A stretch of DNA of 64,000 nt from Bosea sp. PAMC 26642 (GTDB taxonomy: Bacteria > Pseudomonadota > Alphaproteobacteria > Rhizobiales > Beijerinckiaceae), in contig NZ_CP014301.1 of the NCBI RefSeq assembly GCF_001562255.1, positions 682,001-746,000 on the forward strand, written 5' to 3'. Below the pieces are notes generated by a model. It was not told the DNA's origin. It searched no databases and worked only from the letters and a program-made list of their open reading frames with translations. Position numbers and translations under genes: made by a program. Position 1 is the first letter of the stretch; the number at the start of each line of letters is the position of its first letter. Below, piece by piece: positions 25,954 to 35,268 of this stretch.

Positions 25954-27063
25954 TCAGCGTTCGGCGAGGCACGCCTTCAGCGTAGTCGGGTGATCCTTGA
26001 TGCCGAAGTTCTTGTTCCATTCGTAGCAGGAATAGCCGACGCGATTGTCGGAGAGGACCGAGGTCAGGTCCTGCAGATAAGCCCCTCTGATCCGGTCATC
26101 GAGGTCGGCCGTCGTGCCGATTTCGCTGAAGTGGAGCGTGATCCTCTCGTCCTTCGCCCAGGCGAACAGGATGCCGAGTTCCCGTTCGAGCAGCTTGCGG
26201 TTCCAGCGGCCGAAATAGCGGGAGCCGGAGACCGGCAGCCATTGGCCGGCATAGCTGCCCGGCCAGGTCTTTCCCGGGCATGTGTTCGGCTGGCGCGGGT
26301 AGCTGCAATGCGTCAGCTGCAGCGGTGAATAGAGGTGGAGATCGAGGATGAGGCGCGCATCCCACCAGGGGTGCATCCTCGGCTTAAGATGCGACATGGA
26401 CGCCGCGGGCGCCTGCCAGTTGTGCCCGGCGACGAAAATGACGCAGTCTGGGCAGGCTTGGCGCATCGCCGGGATCATCTGGTCCTGATGATCGTACCAG
26501 ATCTGCGGATCGGTCTTGAAGATGGGCTCGTTGGCCGGCTGCAGGACGATCCAGTTGCGATCCAGCTCCTTGTTCGCGCGGCTCGCCAGTTCCGTCATCA
26601 GCTGAAGATGCCGTTGTCGAAGGCCCGGGTCGCGAAGGCCCCCCATGAAATCCTCGTTCCAGCTTCCGTCCGGGTTCTTCTGCCCCGTATTGTGCATGTC
26701 GATGATGGTGACGAGCTGGTTCTTCGTCGCCTCTGCCACGAAGGCCCTGAGGTCTGCCCAGCGGTCGGCGCGCAGCGTGCCGGATTGGCGATCCTCGATG
26801 ATGTCCATGCTGATCGGCAGGCGGACATGCCCCGCTCCTGCCGCCCTGATCAAGGGTAGTTCCGCATCGAATTCGCGGGGCTTGTAGCTGTCGGTGTCGT
26901 ACCAGCCGAAGACGAGATTGACGCCGCGCGCCAGCCCTTCGCTGATCGACGGCGGAAGCGGTTGCGGAGCTGCGGTCGCCGCAGCAAAAGGCGCCCAGCA
27001 CATCGCCGCCAGCGCAATCAGCCAGAGCAGCACGGGCTGAGAAGGCTTCGGCGGGAGATGCAT
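25954..27063 (-). CDS. Exported glycoside hydrolase family 5 (cellulase-like)
   Basis: A 369-residue protein with a signal peptide (first ~31 residues, ending ATAA) and a GH5 TIM-barrel. The catalytic acid/base is in WIVLQPANEPIF (N178-E179) and the nucleophile is E314 in LHFSEIG. HVRLPISMDIIE and IIDMHNTGQ are other family landmarks. Such enzymes hydrolyse beta-1,4 or related glucans outside the cytoplasm. There is no carbohydrate-binding module and no cellulose synthase genes nearby, so whether it degrades external glucan or remodels the cell's own polysaccharide is open. Confidence 0.85.
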   Translation of the reverse strand: MHLPPKPSQPVLLWLIALAAMCWAPFAAATAAPQPLPPSISEGLARGVNLVFGWYDTDSYKPREFDAELPLIRAAGAGHVRLPISMDIIEDRQSGTLRADRWADLRAFVAEATKNQLVTIIDMHNTGQKNPDGSWNEDFMGGLRDPGLRQRHLQLMTELASRANKELDRNWIVLQPANEPIFKTDPQIWYDHQDQMIPAMRQACPDCVIFVAGHNWQAPAASMSHLKPRMHPWWDARLILDLHLYSPLQLTHCSYPRQPNTCPGKTWPGSYAGQWLPVSGSRYFGRWNRKLLERELGILFAWAKDERITLHFSEIGTTADLDDRIRGAYLQDLTSVLSDNRVGYSCYEWNKNFGIKDHPTTLKACLAER

Positions 27064-27121
27064 CGGATGATCCTCGGCAGGGGGGATGGCGGGCGATCAG
27101 CAAGGCTGGCGTATGGCTCGC

Positions 27122-28615
27122 TTACGCCTCGTCCACATACCGCCTTCGCAAATGCGCCTTGAACACGCCGGCGTCGAGCGGCCGTCCCGTGGCCTGCGTC
27201 AGCAGGGCGTCGGTCTCCAGCAGCGAGCCCTGGCCGTGGATATGGGTCCTGAGCCAGCCGACCAGAGGTGTAAAATCGCCGCGCCCGATCCCCGGCAGGA
27301 TGTCGGGTTGCGCCCGGCAGGCGGCCTCGAAGATCTGCGCGGCGGTCATGGCGCCCAGCGTATAGGTCGGGAAGTAGCCCCAGCCGCCGCTCGGCCAATG
27401 GATGTCCTGCAGGCAGCCGAGCCGGTCGTCGGGCGGCGTCACGCCGAGCAGAGCGGTCATGCCGGCATTCCACGCAGAGGGCAGTTCGGAGAGCGGCATC
27501 TCGTCGGCGATCAGCGCCTTCTCGAGCCGGTAGCGCAGGATGACATGGGCCGGATAGGTCACCTCGTCGGCATCGACTCGGATGAAACCGGGCTGCACGC
27601 GGGTGTACTGGCGCAGCAGAGCCTCGTCGCTCCAGGCCGCGCCGCTGCCCCCGAAGGCTTCGCGCATCAGCGGCGCGGCATAGCCGATGAAGGCCGAACT
27701 CCGGCAGGCCTGCATCTCCACCAGCAGCGACTGGCTCTCATGCAGGCTCATTCCGCGCGCCTGGCCGACGGGCTGGTTCATATGGGCTTGGGGCCGGCCC
27801 TGCTCGTAGAGCGCGTGGCCGGTCTCGTGCAGCACGCCCATCAGAGCCTTGGTGAAGTCGGCTTCGTCGTAGCGCGTGGTGATGCGGACATCGTTGTCGG
27901 CCCCGCCGCAGAAGGGGTGGGTCGAGACGTCGAGCCGCCCGCGCTCGAAGTCATAGCCGAGCGCCGTCATCATCTTCAGCCCGAGCGCGCGTTGCTTCTC
28001 GACCGGGAAGGGGCCCTGCGGCTCGGGCGTCTTCGGCCGGCTTGCCTGCACCGCCAGAACCTCCTGCAGGAAGCCCGGCAGGAAATCGGCGAGATCGTCG
28101 AATAGCCCGTCGATCCGGGCCGAGCTCCCGCCCGGCTCGTAGTCGTTGAGCAGCGCGTCATAGGGGCTCAGGCCCAGCTTCTCGCCCTTGGCCCGGCCGA
28201 TCTGGCGCTGCAGGTTCAGCACTTCGCTCAGCGACGGCAAAAGCCCGGCGAAGTCCGACGCCGCCCGCGCCTGCCGCCAGCGCATCTCGCAGGCCGAGAT
28301 CGCCTTGGACGAGGCCTCGACGAGATCGGTCGGCAGGGCGGTCTCCACCGTCCAGACCCGCCGGATCTCACGCAGATTGGCCCGCTCCCAGTCGCCGAGC
28401 CCGTTATCGGCGTCGGCATCGGCGAGCCAGTCGCCGATGCGCCGCTCGACCATCATGCCGTGGCGCATCACCTCCAGCAGCGCCATGCTCTCGGCCCGCG
28501 TGCCGGCGGCCCCGGTCGGCATCATCGCGGCATTGTCCCAGCTCAGGATACCGATCGCGTTGGACAGGGCCGAGATGCGGCCGAAATGGGCGCTGAGTTG
28601 GGAATAGGCGGTCAT
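27122..28615 (-). CDS. Zinc carboxypeptidase, peptidase family M32
   Basis: A 497-residue cytoplasmic metallocarboxypeptidase of the Taq/Pfu type. The zinc site is in VLHETGHALYEQGRP (HEXXH) near residue 265, and HESQSLLVEMQACRSSAF supplies the downstream ligand region. The start MTAYSQLSAHFGRISALSNA matches the usual family N-terminus. An ATG ten codons earlier (28645) and an open stretch further upstream are possible, but the latter runs through a simple inverted repeat. The length is normal. A housekeeping role in peptide turnover is likely. Confidence 0.9.
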   Translation of the reverse strand: MTAYSQLSAHFGRISALSNAIGILSWDNAAMMPTGAAGTRAESMALLEVMRHGMMVERRIGDWLADADADNGLGDWERANLREIRRVWTVETALPTDLVEASSKAISACEMRWRQARAASDFAGLLPSLSEVLNLQRQIGRAKGEKLGLSPYDALLNDYEPGGSSARIDGLFDDLADFLPGFLQEVLAVQASRPKTPEPQGPFPVEKQRALGLKMMTALGYDFERGRLDVSTHPFCGGADNDVRITTRYDEADFTKALMGVLHETGHALYEQGRPQAHMNQPVGQARGMSLHESQSLLVEMQACRSSAFIGYAAPLMREAFGGSGAAWSDEALLRQYTRVQPGFIRVDADEVTYPAHVILRYRLEKALIADEMPLSELPSAWNAGMTALLGVTPPDDRLGCLQDIHWPSGGWGYFPTYTLGAMTAAQIFEAACRAQPDILPGIGRGDFTPLVGWLRTHIHGQGSLLETDALLTQATGRPLDAGVFKAHLRRRYVDEA

Positions 28616-28648
28616 GGCAGGCTCATCGTTGGTGGTGGCTGACATTGG

Positions 28649-28715
28649 GGCAGTCGGCAGTGGGCAGTAGCCAGTGGGCAGTAGTCCGACTGCCCATTGC
28701 CTACTGCCGACTGCC
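28649..28715. repeat. GGCAGT-rich inverted and direct repeat
   Basis: GGCAGTCGGCAGT (28649-28661) pairs perfectly with ACTGCCGACTGCC (28703-28715). Between them GTGGGCAGTAG occurs twice, at 28661-28671 and nearby at 28674-28684. The element lies between the Old Yellow Enzyme stop and the M32 start on the same strand, and reads as a low-complexity expansion. Confidence 0.75.
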
Positions 28716-28729
28716 ATCCTTCCAAGAGC

Positions 28730-29821
28730 TCAGCCGAACAGGGTTTTGTACTGACGCGGCTGCGAGCGCAGATACTGCGGCGGCGCCTTGACGGTCGCGC
28801 CGAGATGGGCCGCCGCATGCCAGGGCCAGCGCGGATCGTAGAGCATGCCCCGCGCTAGGGCGACGAAATCGGCATCGCCCGTGCCCACGATCGCCTCGGC
28901 CTGGTCGGCCTCGGTGATCAGCCCGACGGCGATCGTCGTCAGCCCGGTGGCCTGCTTCACCGCGCGCGCCATCGGCACCTGGTAGTTCGGGCCGACCGGA
29001 ATGGTCTGCGCGGCCGAGAGACCCCCACCCGAGACATGGATGAAATCGCAGGACTGCGCTTTCAGGGCTGCGGCGAACTGCAACGTCTGAGCAAGATCCC
29101 AGCCGCTCTCGACCCAGTCCGTGCCCGAGACCCGGATGCCGACCGGCACGGAGGCGGGCACGACCGCCTTGACCGCTGCCATCACCGCGAGCGGGAAGCG
29201 CATCCGATTTTCCAGCGAGCCGCCATAGGCGTCCTCGCGCTTGTTGGCGAGGGGAGAGAGGAACTGGTGCAGCAGATAGCCATGCGCCGCATGGACCTCG
29301 ATCGCGGCAAGGCCGAGCCTGACCGAGCGCTTCGCCGCCACGGCGAAGCTTTCGATCAGGCGGTCGATCTCGTCGCTCGTCAGGGCCTTGGGCGCCCGCG
29401 CATGGCCTTCGAAGGGTAGGGTCGACGGGCCGAAGGTCTGCCAGCCGCCCTTGTCGAGCGGAAGCTGGCCGCCGCCATGCCAGGGCTGTCCTACGGAAGC
29501 CTTACGCCCGGCATGGCCGAGCTGGATGCCGATCGGCATGTCGGAATAGCGTCGTACGGCCGTCAGCGTCGTCGCCAGGGCCGCTTCGGTCTCGTCCGAC
29601 CACAGGCCGAGATCCTGCGGGCTGATGCGCCCCTCCGGCTCGACCGCCGTGGCCTCCAGGAACAGCAGAGCCGCGCCCGACAAAGCGAGTTGCCCGAGAT
29701 GGATCGTGTGCCAGTCGGTGGCGCGGCCCTCGTCGGCCGAATACTGGCACATCGGCGCGATCACGATGCGGTTGGCGAGGGTGAGCCCGCCGAGCTGGAA
29801 GGGGCTGAAGAGCTGGCTCAT
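28730..29821 (-). CDS. NADH:flavin oxidoreductase, Old Yellow Enzyme (YqjM/XenA type)
   Basis: A 363-residue FMN-dependent ene-reductase. The N-terminal IAPMCQYSADEG carries Cys25, the redox-tuning cysteine of the YqjM subclass. IQLGHAGRKAS, EVHAAHGYLLHQFLSPLANK with the substrate His pair, and NRMRFPL follow in order, and FVALARGMLYDPRWP forms the phosphate site near the end. It reduces activated C=C bonds, often of electrophilic xenobiotics, with NAD(P)H. It lies upstream of the M32 gene on the same strand and divergent from a marR efflux operon, a common detoxification setting. Confidence 0.92.
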   Translation of the reverse strand: MSQLFSPFQLGGLTLANRIVIAPMCQYSADEGRATDWHTIHLGQLALSGAALLFLEATAVEPEGRISPQDLGLWSDETEAALATTLTAVRRYSDMPIGIQLGHAGRKASVGQPWHGGGQLPLDKGGWQTFGPSTLPFEGHARAPKALTSDEIDRLIESFAVAAKRSVRLGLAAIEVHAAHGYLLHQFLSPLANKREDAYGGSLENRMRFPLAVMAAVKAVVPASVPVGIRVSGTDWVESGWDLAQTLQFAAALKAQSCDFIHVSGGGLSAAQTIPVGPNYQVPMARAVKQATGLTTIAVGLITEADQAEAIVGTGDADFVALARGMLYDPRWPWHAAAHLGATVKAPPQYLRSQPRQYKTLFG

Positions 29822-30075
29822 GGGATGGCCTCGGTAGGGGAGCGGTTTTGGACAAGGAGTTCTTGCACGACAGTGTTGTGCGTTGCGGCAAGTTTAGTCC
29901 CTGCCACGACAACATGACCATCGCCATGCCCGCACAGCAAGAGAGCGGCAAACGCAGGCGCCGCCAGGGTCAAAAGCTGTCTGCGGGCATCGGGGCAACG
30001 GCTCGCGGCAACATTGCCGATTTGTAATTGTGCGACTGCGAAGTCGATCCCGAAATCGCCGCAATCGCCGCCGAT

Positions 30076-30095
30076 ATCGTAAGCAGGCTTATGAT
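30076..30095. promoter_or_regulatory. Candidate MarR operator
   Basis: ATCGTAAGC-AG-GCTTATGAT is a 20-base inverted repeat with eight of nine positions paired. It ends 15 bases before the marR start, where binding would block the operon's own expression. The intergenic region 29822-30109 holds no gene. Confidence 0.5.
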
Positions 30096-30109
30096 ACGGA
30101 GGCATCCGG

Positions 30110-30607
30110 ATGCGGCGCCCTTTGAAGCGCGAACTGATCTACCAACTGGTCGAGACCGCACGGCTCCTGCGGACCCATGTCGATAAGCGCGCACGCCGGC
30201 ATGGCACGACGCGAGCGCAATGGGGCGTGCTGGCGCGTCTTCGGCGGCAGGAGGGCCTGAACCAGGCGGCTCTGGCGGAACAGCTCGATCTCCAGCCGAT
30301 CTCGCTGGCGCGCCTGATCGACAGGCTGGAAGAGCAAGAATTCTTGCAGCGCAGCGCGGACCCTGCCGACAGGCGCGCCTATTTGCTGCATTTGACGCCG
30401 CAGGGTCGCGCGCTGGTCGATGACCTCGATGCGGTGCGCAGCGAGATCGCGGGCGAGGTGCTGGACGGGGTCGGGGAGGCGCAGATCGCCGCCTCCCTTG
30501 AGACGCTGGCTGCCGTCCGCGACCGCATCCGCCCGAAGGACGAAACCCCGGATATGCCGCAGGAGGCCGCCATGGCGCGGCGCGGCCCGACGAAACGGAG
30601 AGCATGA
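30110..30607 (+). CDS. MarR-family transcriptional regulator
   Basis: A 165-residue winged-helix regulator. The core TTRAQWGVLARLRRQEGLNQ with AALAEQLDLQPISLARLIDRLE is the DNA-binding helix-turn-helix, and RSADPADRRAYLLHLTPQGR is the diagnostic MarR wing. GGAGG lies seven bases before the ATG. It ends three bases before the efflux adaptor gene, so it almost certainly represses its own operon and is relieved by a pump substrate. Confidence 0.92.
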   Translation: MRRPLKRELIYQLVETARLLRTHVDKRARRHGTTRAQWGVLARLRRQEGLNQAALAEQLDLQPISLARLIDRLEEQEFLQRSADPADRRAYLLHLTPQGRALVDDLDAVRSEIAGEVLDGVGEAQIAASLETLAAVRDRIRPKDETPDMPQEAAMARRGPTKRRA

Positions 30608-30610
30608 GCC

Positions 30611-31822
30611 ATGAAGCGCTCGACTATCGTATTGATCGCCCTCGTCGCCGGTGCCGCGATCGCGGGCGGCGCCTGGTTCAAGGTCTCCCGCAGTGCCGTC
30701 GATCCCGGCGAAGGCGCCCGCACGGCGCGGGGGCGCGGCGGAGACGGCGCGCCGGTGGCGGTCGTGACGGCGCTGGCCGAGCAGGCCGACATGCCTGTGC
30801 GCAAACGCGCCATCGGCTTCGTCGAGACGCCGGCCAGCGTCGTGGTGAAATCACGCCTCGACAGCCAGATCCTGACGCAGGGCGTGGTCGACGGCCAGTT
30901 CGTCAAGGCGGGCGACCTGCTCTTCACGCTCGACGATCGCGACATCAAGGCGCAGATCGCCAAGGACGAGGCTGCGATCGCCCGGGACGAGGCGACCCAT
31001 ACTCGCACTCTGGCCGATCTGGCCCGCTACAGGCAGTTGCTGGAGCGCAATGCCGGGACGCAGCAGGCGGTCGACCAGGCGACCGCCGACGAGCGCACCG
31101 CGGCCGCCACCATCCTCTCCGACAAGGCGACGCTGGACGCCGACAAGCTCAAGCTGAGCTACAGCCGCATTTTGGCTCCGATCGACGGCCGGGTAGGTGC
31201 CGTGCAGGTCACGCCGGGCAATCTGATCGGCGCCAACAGCACCGGTACGGGCTTGCTCACCATCACCCAGATGAAGCCGCTGCGCGTCGCCTTCACGCTG
31301 CCCGAGCGCGACCTCTCCGTGCTGCAGAAGGCGCTCGCCTCCGGCCAGGCCGTTCCGGTTACGGCGAGCGTCCCCGATTCCGGCCGCCAGCCGGCCCAAG
31401 GCACGCTCAACTTCGTCGATTCCAGTGTCGACATGACGTCGGGCACCATCACCGCGAAGGCGTCCTTCGCCAATGACGACCTCGTGCTCTGGCCCGGCCA
31501 GTATGTCGATGTCGAGATCGCCGCCGAGACCCTGAAGGGCCCGACGATCGTGCCGACCGTCGCCGTGCAGACCGGCCAGAAGGGCCCCTATGTCTATGTC
31601 GCCAAGGCCGACAGGACGGTCGAACTGCGGCAGGTCAAGGTCGCGCTCGGCGATGGCGGCCGCACCGCACTGAGCGAGGGCGTCGCTCCTGGCGAGCGCG
31701 TCGTGATCGACGGCCAGATGCGGCTGAAGACCGGCACCCGCATCAGCGAGTATGGCAAGGACACCGATGCGAAACCGAAGACGGCGCCCGGGACTCCCGT
31801 CGCCGAGGGAGCCCGGTCATGA
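30611..31822 (+). CDS. RND efflux periplasmic adaptor (HlyD/AcrA family)
   Basis: A 403-residue membrane-fusion protein with an N-terminal anchor or signal (STIVLIALVAGAAIAGGAWF). The lipoyl-like half-motifs are around VVKSRLDSQILTQGVVDGQF and YSRILAPIDGRVGAVQVTPG, separated by a helical hairpin with DEAAIARDEATHTRTLADLARYRQLLERN. The C-terminal beta barrel contains VAFTLPERDL and WPGQYVDVEI. The stop overlaps the pump gene's start by four bases. It links the inner-membrane pump to an outer-membrane channel that is not encoded here. Confidence 0.93.
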   Translation: MKRSTIVLIALVAGAAIAGGAWFKVSRSAVDPGEGARTARGRGGDGAPVAVVTALAEQADMPVRKRAIGFVETPASVVVKSRLDSQILTQGVVDGQFVKAGDLLFTLDDRDIKAQIAKDEAAIARDEATHTRTLADLARYRQLLERNAGTQQAVDQATADERTAAATILSDKATLDADKLKLSYSRILAPIDGRVGAVQVTPGNLIGANSTGTGLLTITQMKPLRVAFTLPERDLSVLQKALASGQAVPVTASVPDSGRQPAQGTLNFVDSSVDMTSGTITAKASFANDDLVLWPGQYVDVEIAAETLKGPTIVPTVAVQTGQKGPYVYVAKADRTVELRQVKVALGDGGRTALSEGVAPGERVVIDGQMRLKTGTRISEYGKDTDAKPKTAPGTPVAEGARS

Positions 31823-34800
31823 GCATCTCCGGTTTCTGCATCCGCCATCCCGTCGCGACGATCCTGATGTCGCTCTCGCTCGTGCTGGCCGGGCTCTTCG
31901 CCTATCGCTTCCTGCCGGTCGCAGCGCTCCCGCGGGCGGAATTCCCGGTGGTCAACGTCTCGGCGCAGCTTCCCGGTGCATCGCCCGATACCATGGCGAC
32001 CTCGGTCGCGACGCCGCTGGTCAAGCAGTTCGCCACCATCGCCGGCATCGATTCGATCGCGACGACGAACTCGCAAGGCTCGACCTCGATCGCGATCCAG
32101 TTCGTGCTGAGCCGCAACATCGATGCAGCCGCAGCCGACGTGCAGGCGGCGATCGCCCGCGCCCAGAAGCAGCTCCCGCTCGAGATGACGACGCCGCCGA
32201 GCTATCGCAAAGTCAACCCCGCCGACGCCCCCATCGTCCTGCTGGCGCTCAAGAGCGACGTGGTCCCGCTCTCGCAGCTCGACGCCTTCGCCCAGCAGGT
32301 GATCTCGCCGGCGCTCTCGACGGTGGACGGCGTTGCCCAGGTGCTGATCTTCGGAAGCCAGAAATACGCCGTCCGCATCCAGATCGACCCGGTCGCGCTC
32401 GCCGCGCGCGGCATCGGCGTCGACGAATTGCAGGCCGCGATCACCGCGACCAACGCCAATACCCCCGTCGGCACGCTGCAGAACACCAGCCAGCAGCTCA
32501 CCATCCAGGCCCGCACCCAGCTCGCCAATGCGGCCCAGTTCGCCAACGTCATCATCACCACCCGCAACGGCCGCCCGGTCCGGCTCGGCGACGTGGCGAA
32601 GGTCATCGATTCGGTCGAGAACGCGCTGACCTCCAGCGCCTATGACGGGATGCCCGCCGTCGTGCTCGCCGTGCAGCGCCAGCCCGATGCCAACACCGTC
32701 GAGGTCGTCGATCGCGTCAAGGCGATGCTGCCGGCCTTCTCCGAGCAGATGCCGGCGGCGGCCTCGCTCGCGTTGCTGAACGACCGCTCCAGCTCGATCC
32801 GCATGGCCGTCGACGACGTCCAGTTCACGCTGCTCTTGACGATCGTGCTCGTCGTCATGGTGATCTTCGTCTTCCTGCGCCGTCTCGCCGCGACCTTCAT
32901 CCCGGCAGTGGCGGTGCCGATCTCGATCGTGGCCACGCTGGCCGCGATGTATGCCTTCGGCTTCTCGATCGACAACATCTCGCTGCTGGGCTTGACGCTC
33001 TCGGTCGGCCTCGTCGTCGACGACGCCATCGTCATGCTGGAGAACATCGTCCGCCACATGGAGGAGGACGGGCTCTCGGCTTATGACGCGGCATTGAAGG
33101 GCTCGTCCGAGATCGGCTTCACCATTATCTCGATCTCGCTCTCGCTGGTTGCCGTCTTCATCCCCGTCCTGCTGATGGGCGGCGTCATCGGCCGCATCTT
33201 CAACGAGTTCGCCGTGGTGGTGACGGTCGCGATCCTGGCCTCGGCCTTCGTTTCGCTGACGCTGACGCCGATGCTCTGCTCGCGGCTGCTGGGCGGCTAT
33301 TCCAAGGAGCACAAGGAGAACGCCTTCGGCCGCATCCTGGAACGCGGCTTCGACGGCCTGCTGCACGGCTATGACAGAGCGCTGACGCTGAGCCTGCGCT
33401 TCAAGCCGGTGATGCTGCTCGCCTTCTTCGCCACGCTGGGCCTGAGCGTCTGGCTGCTCCAGAGCGCGCCCAAGGGCTTCTTCCCGCAGGAGGATATCGG
33501 CCAGCTCCAGGTTTCGACCGAGGCCAGGCAGGACATTTCCTTCCCGGCGATGAAGGAGCTGCAGGGCCAGGTCGCGGAGGTCTTCCGCAACTCGCCATTC
33601 GTCGCCCATGTCGCCTCGACCGTCGGCGGCAGCGCAGGCGCGGCCGGCGCGCTCAATGCCGGCCGGCTCTTCGTCGAACTGAAGCCCCAGAAGGAGCGCC
33701 CGCCGCTCCAGGCCGTGCTCGTCGGACTGCGTCGCGATCTCGCAGGGATCCCCGGCATCACCGCCTATATGACGCCCGTCCAGAACCTCAACATCGGCGC
33801 GCGCTCGTCGAAGAGCCAGTACCAGCTCGTCGTCCAGGGCCTCGACCAGGCGCTGATGAACGACTGGTCGGTCAGGCTCGCCGACGCCATGACCCGCGAC
33901 CGCGCCACCTTCGCCGACGTCACGACCGACCTGCAGAACAGCGCCGCCGAGGCGACGCTGGTGGTCGATCGCGACAAGGCGAACCAGTTGAAGATCGGCT
34001 CCGATGTCCTTCGTTCGACGCTGTATTCCGGCTTCGGCGTCCGGCAGGTCTCGACCATCTACACCACTGGCGACAGCTATCAGGTCGTGGTCGAGTTCGA
34101 TCCGAAAGGCGGTTGGTCGGCCGACCGGCTCGACCAGATCCGCATCCGCGCCGGCAACGGCACGCTGATCCCGCTGAGCTCCTTCGCCCATGTCGAGCGC
34201 ACGGCGGGCCAGCTTACCGTCAACCAGCTTGGCCAGCTCCCGGCGGTGACGATCTCCTACAACCTGCCGGCGGGCGTCGCGCTCGGCGCCAGCGTCACGC
34301 GCATCGAGGCCCTGAAGGCCGAGATAAACCTGCCGAAATCCCTGTCCACGACGCTGGCCGGCACGGCCAAGACCTTCCAGGATTCGCTCGCCAATCAGGG
34401 CCTGCTGATCATGGGCGCGATCCTGACGATCTACATCGTGCTCGGCATCCTCTATGAGAGCTTCATCCACCCCCTGACCATCCTGACCGGGCTGCCCTCG
34501 GCCGCGATCGGCGCGCTGGGGGCGCTCAGGCTCTTTGATCTCGACCTCTCGGTCATCGCCATCATTGGCCTGCTCATGCTGATCGGCATCGTCAAGAAGA
34601 ACGCGATCATGATGATCGACGTAGCCCTGGTGCTGAAGCGCGAGGGCAAGGAGCCCGAGGCGGCGATCCATCAGGCCTGCGTGATGCGGTTCCGGCCGAT
34701 CCTGATGACGACGCTGGCGGCGCTGATGGGCACGCTGCCGATCGCGCTCGGAGCCGGCGCCAGCGCCGAACTGCGCCAGCCGCTCGGCATTGCGGTGGTT

Positions 34801-34944
34801 GGCGGGCTGATGATCTCGCAGGTGCTGACCCTGTTCATCACGCCCGTGCTGTTTCTCTATATGGACAGGCTGGAAAGGCTGTTTACGCGCAAGCAGGTGA
34901 CCAGTGGTGCAGCGGTGGAGCCGCATCCCGCTCCGGCGGAATAG
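31819..34944 (+). CDS. RND efflux pump inner-membrane subunit (HAE1 family)
   Basis: A 1041-residue proton-driven exporter with twelve expected membrane helices and two large periplasmic loops. Diagnostic segments are the N-terminal FCIRHPVATILMSLSLVLAGL, the helix 4 motif GLVVDDAIVMLENIVRH with the adjacent aspartates of proton relay, and GIVKKNAIMMIDVAL in helix 10. It resembles MdtB/MdtC-type pumps more than AcrB. With the adaptor and marR it forms a drug or metabolite efflux operon. The gene is followed six bases later by a large palindromic repeat that may end or stabilise the transcript. Confidence 0.95.
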   Translation: MSISGFCIRHPVATILMSLSLVLAGLFAYRFLPVAALPRAEFPVVNVSAQLPGASPDTMATSVATPLVKQFATIAGIDSIATTNSQGSTSIAIQFVLSRNIDAAAADVQAAIARAQKQLPLEMTTPPSYRKVNPADAPIVLLALKSDVVPLSQLDAFAQQVISPALSTVDGVAQVLIFGSQKYAVRIQIDPVALAARGIGVDELQAAITATNANTPVGTLQNTSQQLTIQARTQLANAAQFANVIITTRNGRPVRLGDVAKVIDSVENALTSSAYDGMPAVVLAVQRQPDANTVEVVDRVKAMLPAFSEQMPAAASLALLNDRSSSIRMAVDDVQFTLLLTIVLVVMVIFVFLRRLAATFIPAVAVPISIVATLAAMYAFGFSIDNISLLGLTLSVGLVVDDAIVMLENIVRHMEEDGLSAYDAALKGSSEIGFTIISISLSLVAVFIPVLLMGGVIGRIFNEFAVVVTVAILASAFVSLTLTPMLCSRLLGGYSKEHKENAFGRILERGFDGLLHGYDRALTLSLRFKPVMLLAFFATLGLSVWLLQSAPKGFFPQEDIGQLQVSTEARQDISFPAMKELQGQVAEVFRNSPFVAHVASTVGGSAGAAGALNAGRLFVELKPQKERPPLQAVLVGLRRDLAGIPGITAYMTPVQNLNIGARSSKSQYQLVVQGLDQALMNDWSVRLADAMTRDRATFADVTTDLQNSAAEATLVVDRDKANQLKIGSDVLRSTLYSGFGVRQVSTIYTTGDSYQVVVEFDPKGGWSADRLDQIRIRAGNGTLIPLSSFAHVERTAGQLTVNQLGQLPAVTISYNLPAGVALGASVTRIEALKAEINLPKSLSTTLAGTAKTFQDSLANQGLLIMGAILTIYIVLGILYESFIHPLTILTGLPSAAIGALGALRLFDLDLSVIAIIGLLMLIGIVKKNAIMMIDVALVLKREGKEPEAAIHQACVMRFRPILMTTLAALMGTLPIALGAGASAELRQPLGIAVVGGLMISQVLTLFITPVLFLYMDRLERLFTRKQVTSGAAVEPHPAPAE

Positions 34945-34950
34945 GCTGCC

Positions 34951-35093
34951 GTCATTCCGGGGCACGCCGCAGGCGTGAGCCCGGAACCCATAAGCACGGG
35001 TCTCGACGATCGAGCCTCAAACCGCCGGGCTCGTCCTGAACGACCTGTGCGTATGGGTTCCGGGCTCTTGGCTTCGCCAAGCCCCGGAATGAC
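34951..35093. repeat. Large palindromic intergenic repeat, copy 1
   Basis: The outer arms GTCATTCCGGGGC (34951-34963) and GCCCCGGAATGAC (35081-35093) pair exactly, as do the inner arms GAGCCCGGAACCCATA (34977-34992) and TATGGGTTCCGGGCTC (35052-35067) apart from the outermost bases. Between outer and inner arms on each side is a 13-base self-complementary insert (ACGCCGCAGGCGT and TTGGCTTCGCCAA). The whole folds as a long stem with two side hairpins and a 59-base centre. A second copy lies at 41695-41839. Confidence 0.88.
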
Positions 35094-35112
35094 GATGGAG
35101 CATACCCCGCCA

Positions 35113-35147
35113 CCGGCTTGCTATACGGCCGCAGCACGCCCTGCTCG
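35113..35147 (+). repeat. 35-base direct repeat, left copy
   Basis: These 35 bases are identical to 35618-35652, which is inside the 3' end of the acyl-CoA dehydrogenase gene (minus-strand peptide EQGVLRPYSKP). The two copies are in the same orientation and bracket the DUF1330 gene. Confidence 0.88.
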
Positions 35148-35268
35148 CCAACTTTATCTCCATCTGCGCAACTTACCCGCGGCACCGCTGCGGCCGACTG
35201 GCCAGCCTACCGGTTGCTTGATATCTTCGCGGTATTGGACGGCACTGTTCCAACCGAGGAGATGGACG

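Larger units (their letters stand above)
34945..35268. other. Intergenic stretch holding two repeat types
   Basis: This 324-base gap holds no credible gene. It contains a large palindromic element (34951-35093) and one copy of a 35-base direct repeat (35113-35147) copied from the end of the neighbouring acyl-CoA dehydrogenase gene. Confidence 0.7.

Noticed and set aside
28649..28715. Repeated GGCAGT tract considered as a CRISPR-like array
   Set aside because: The units are short, overlapping and irregular, with no unique spacers and no cas genes nearby.
31594..34965. A very long open frame on the minus strand opposite the RND pump gene
   Set aside because: It is rich in Arg, His, Asp and Gln with no domain pattern, as expected of the reverse complement of a GC-rich gene with strong third-position bias. 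The plus-strand pump is unmistakable.
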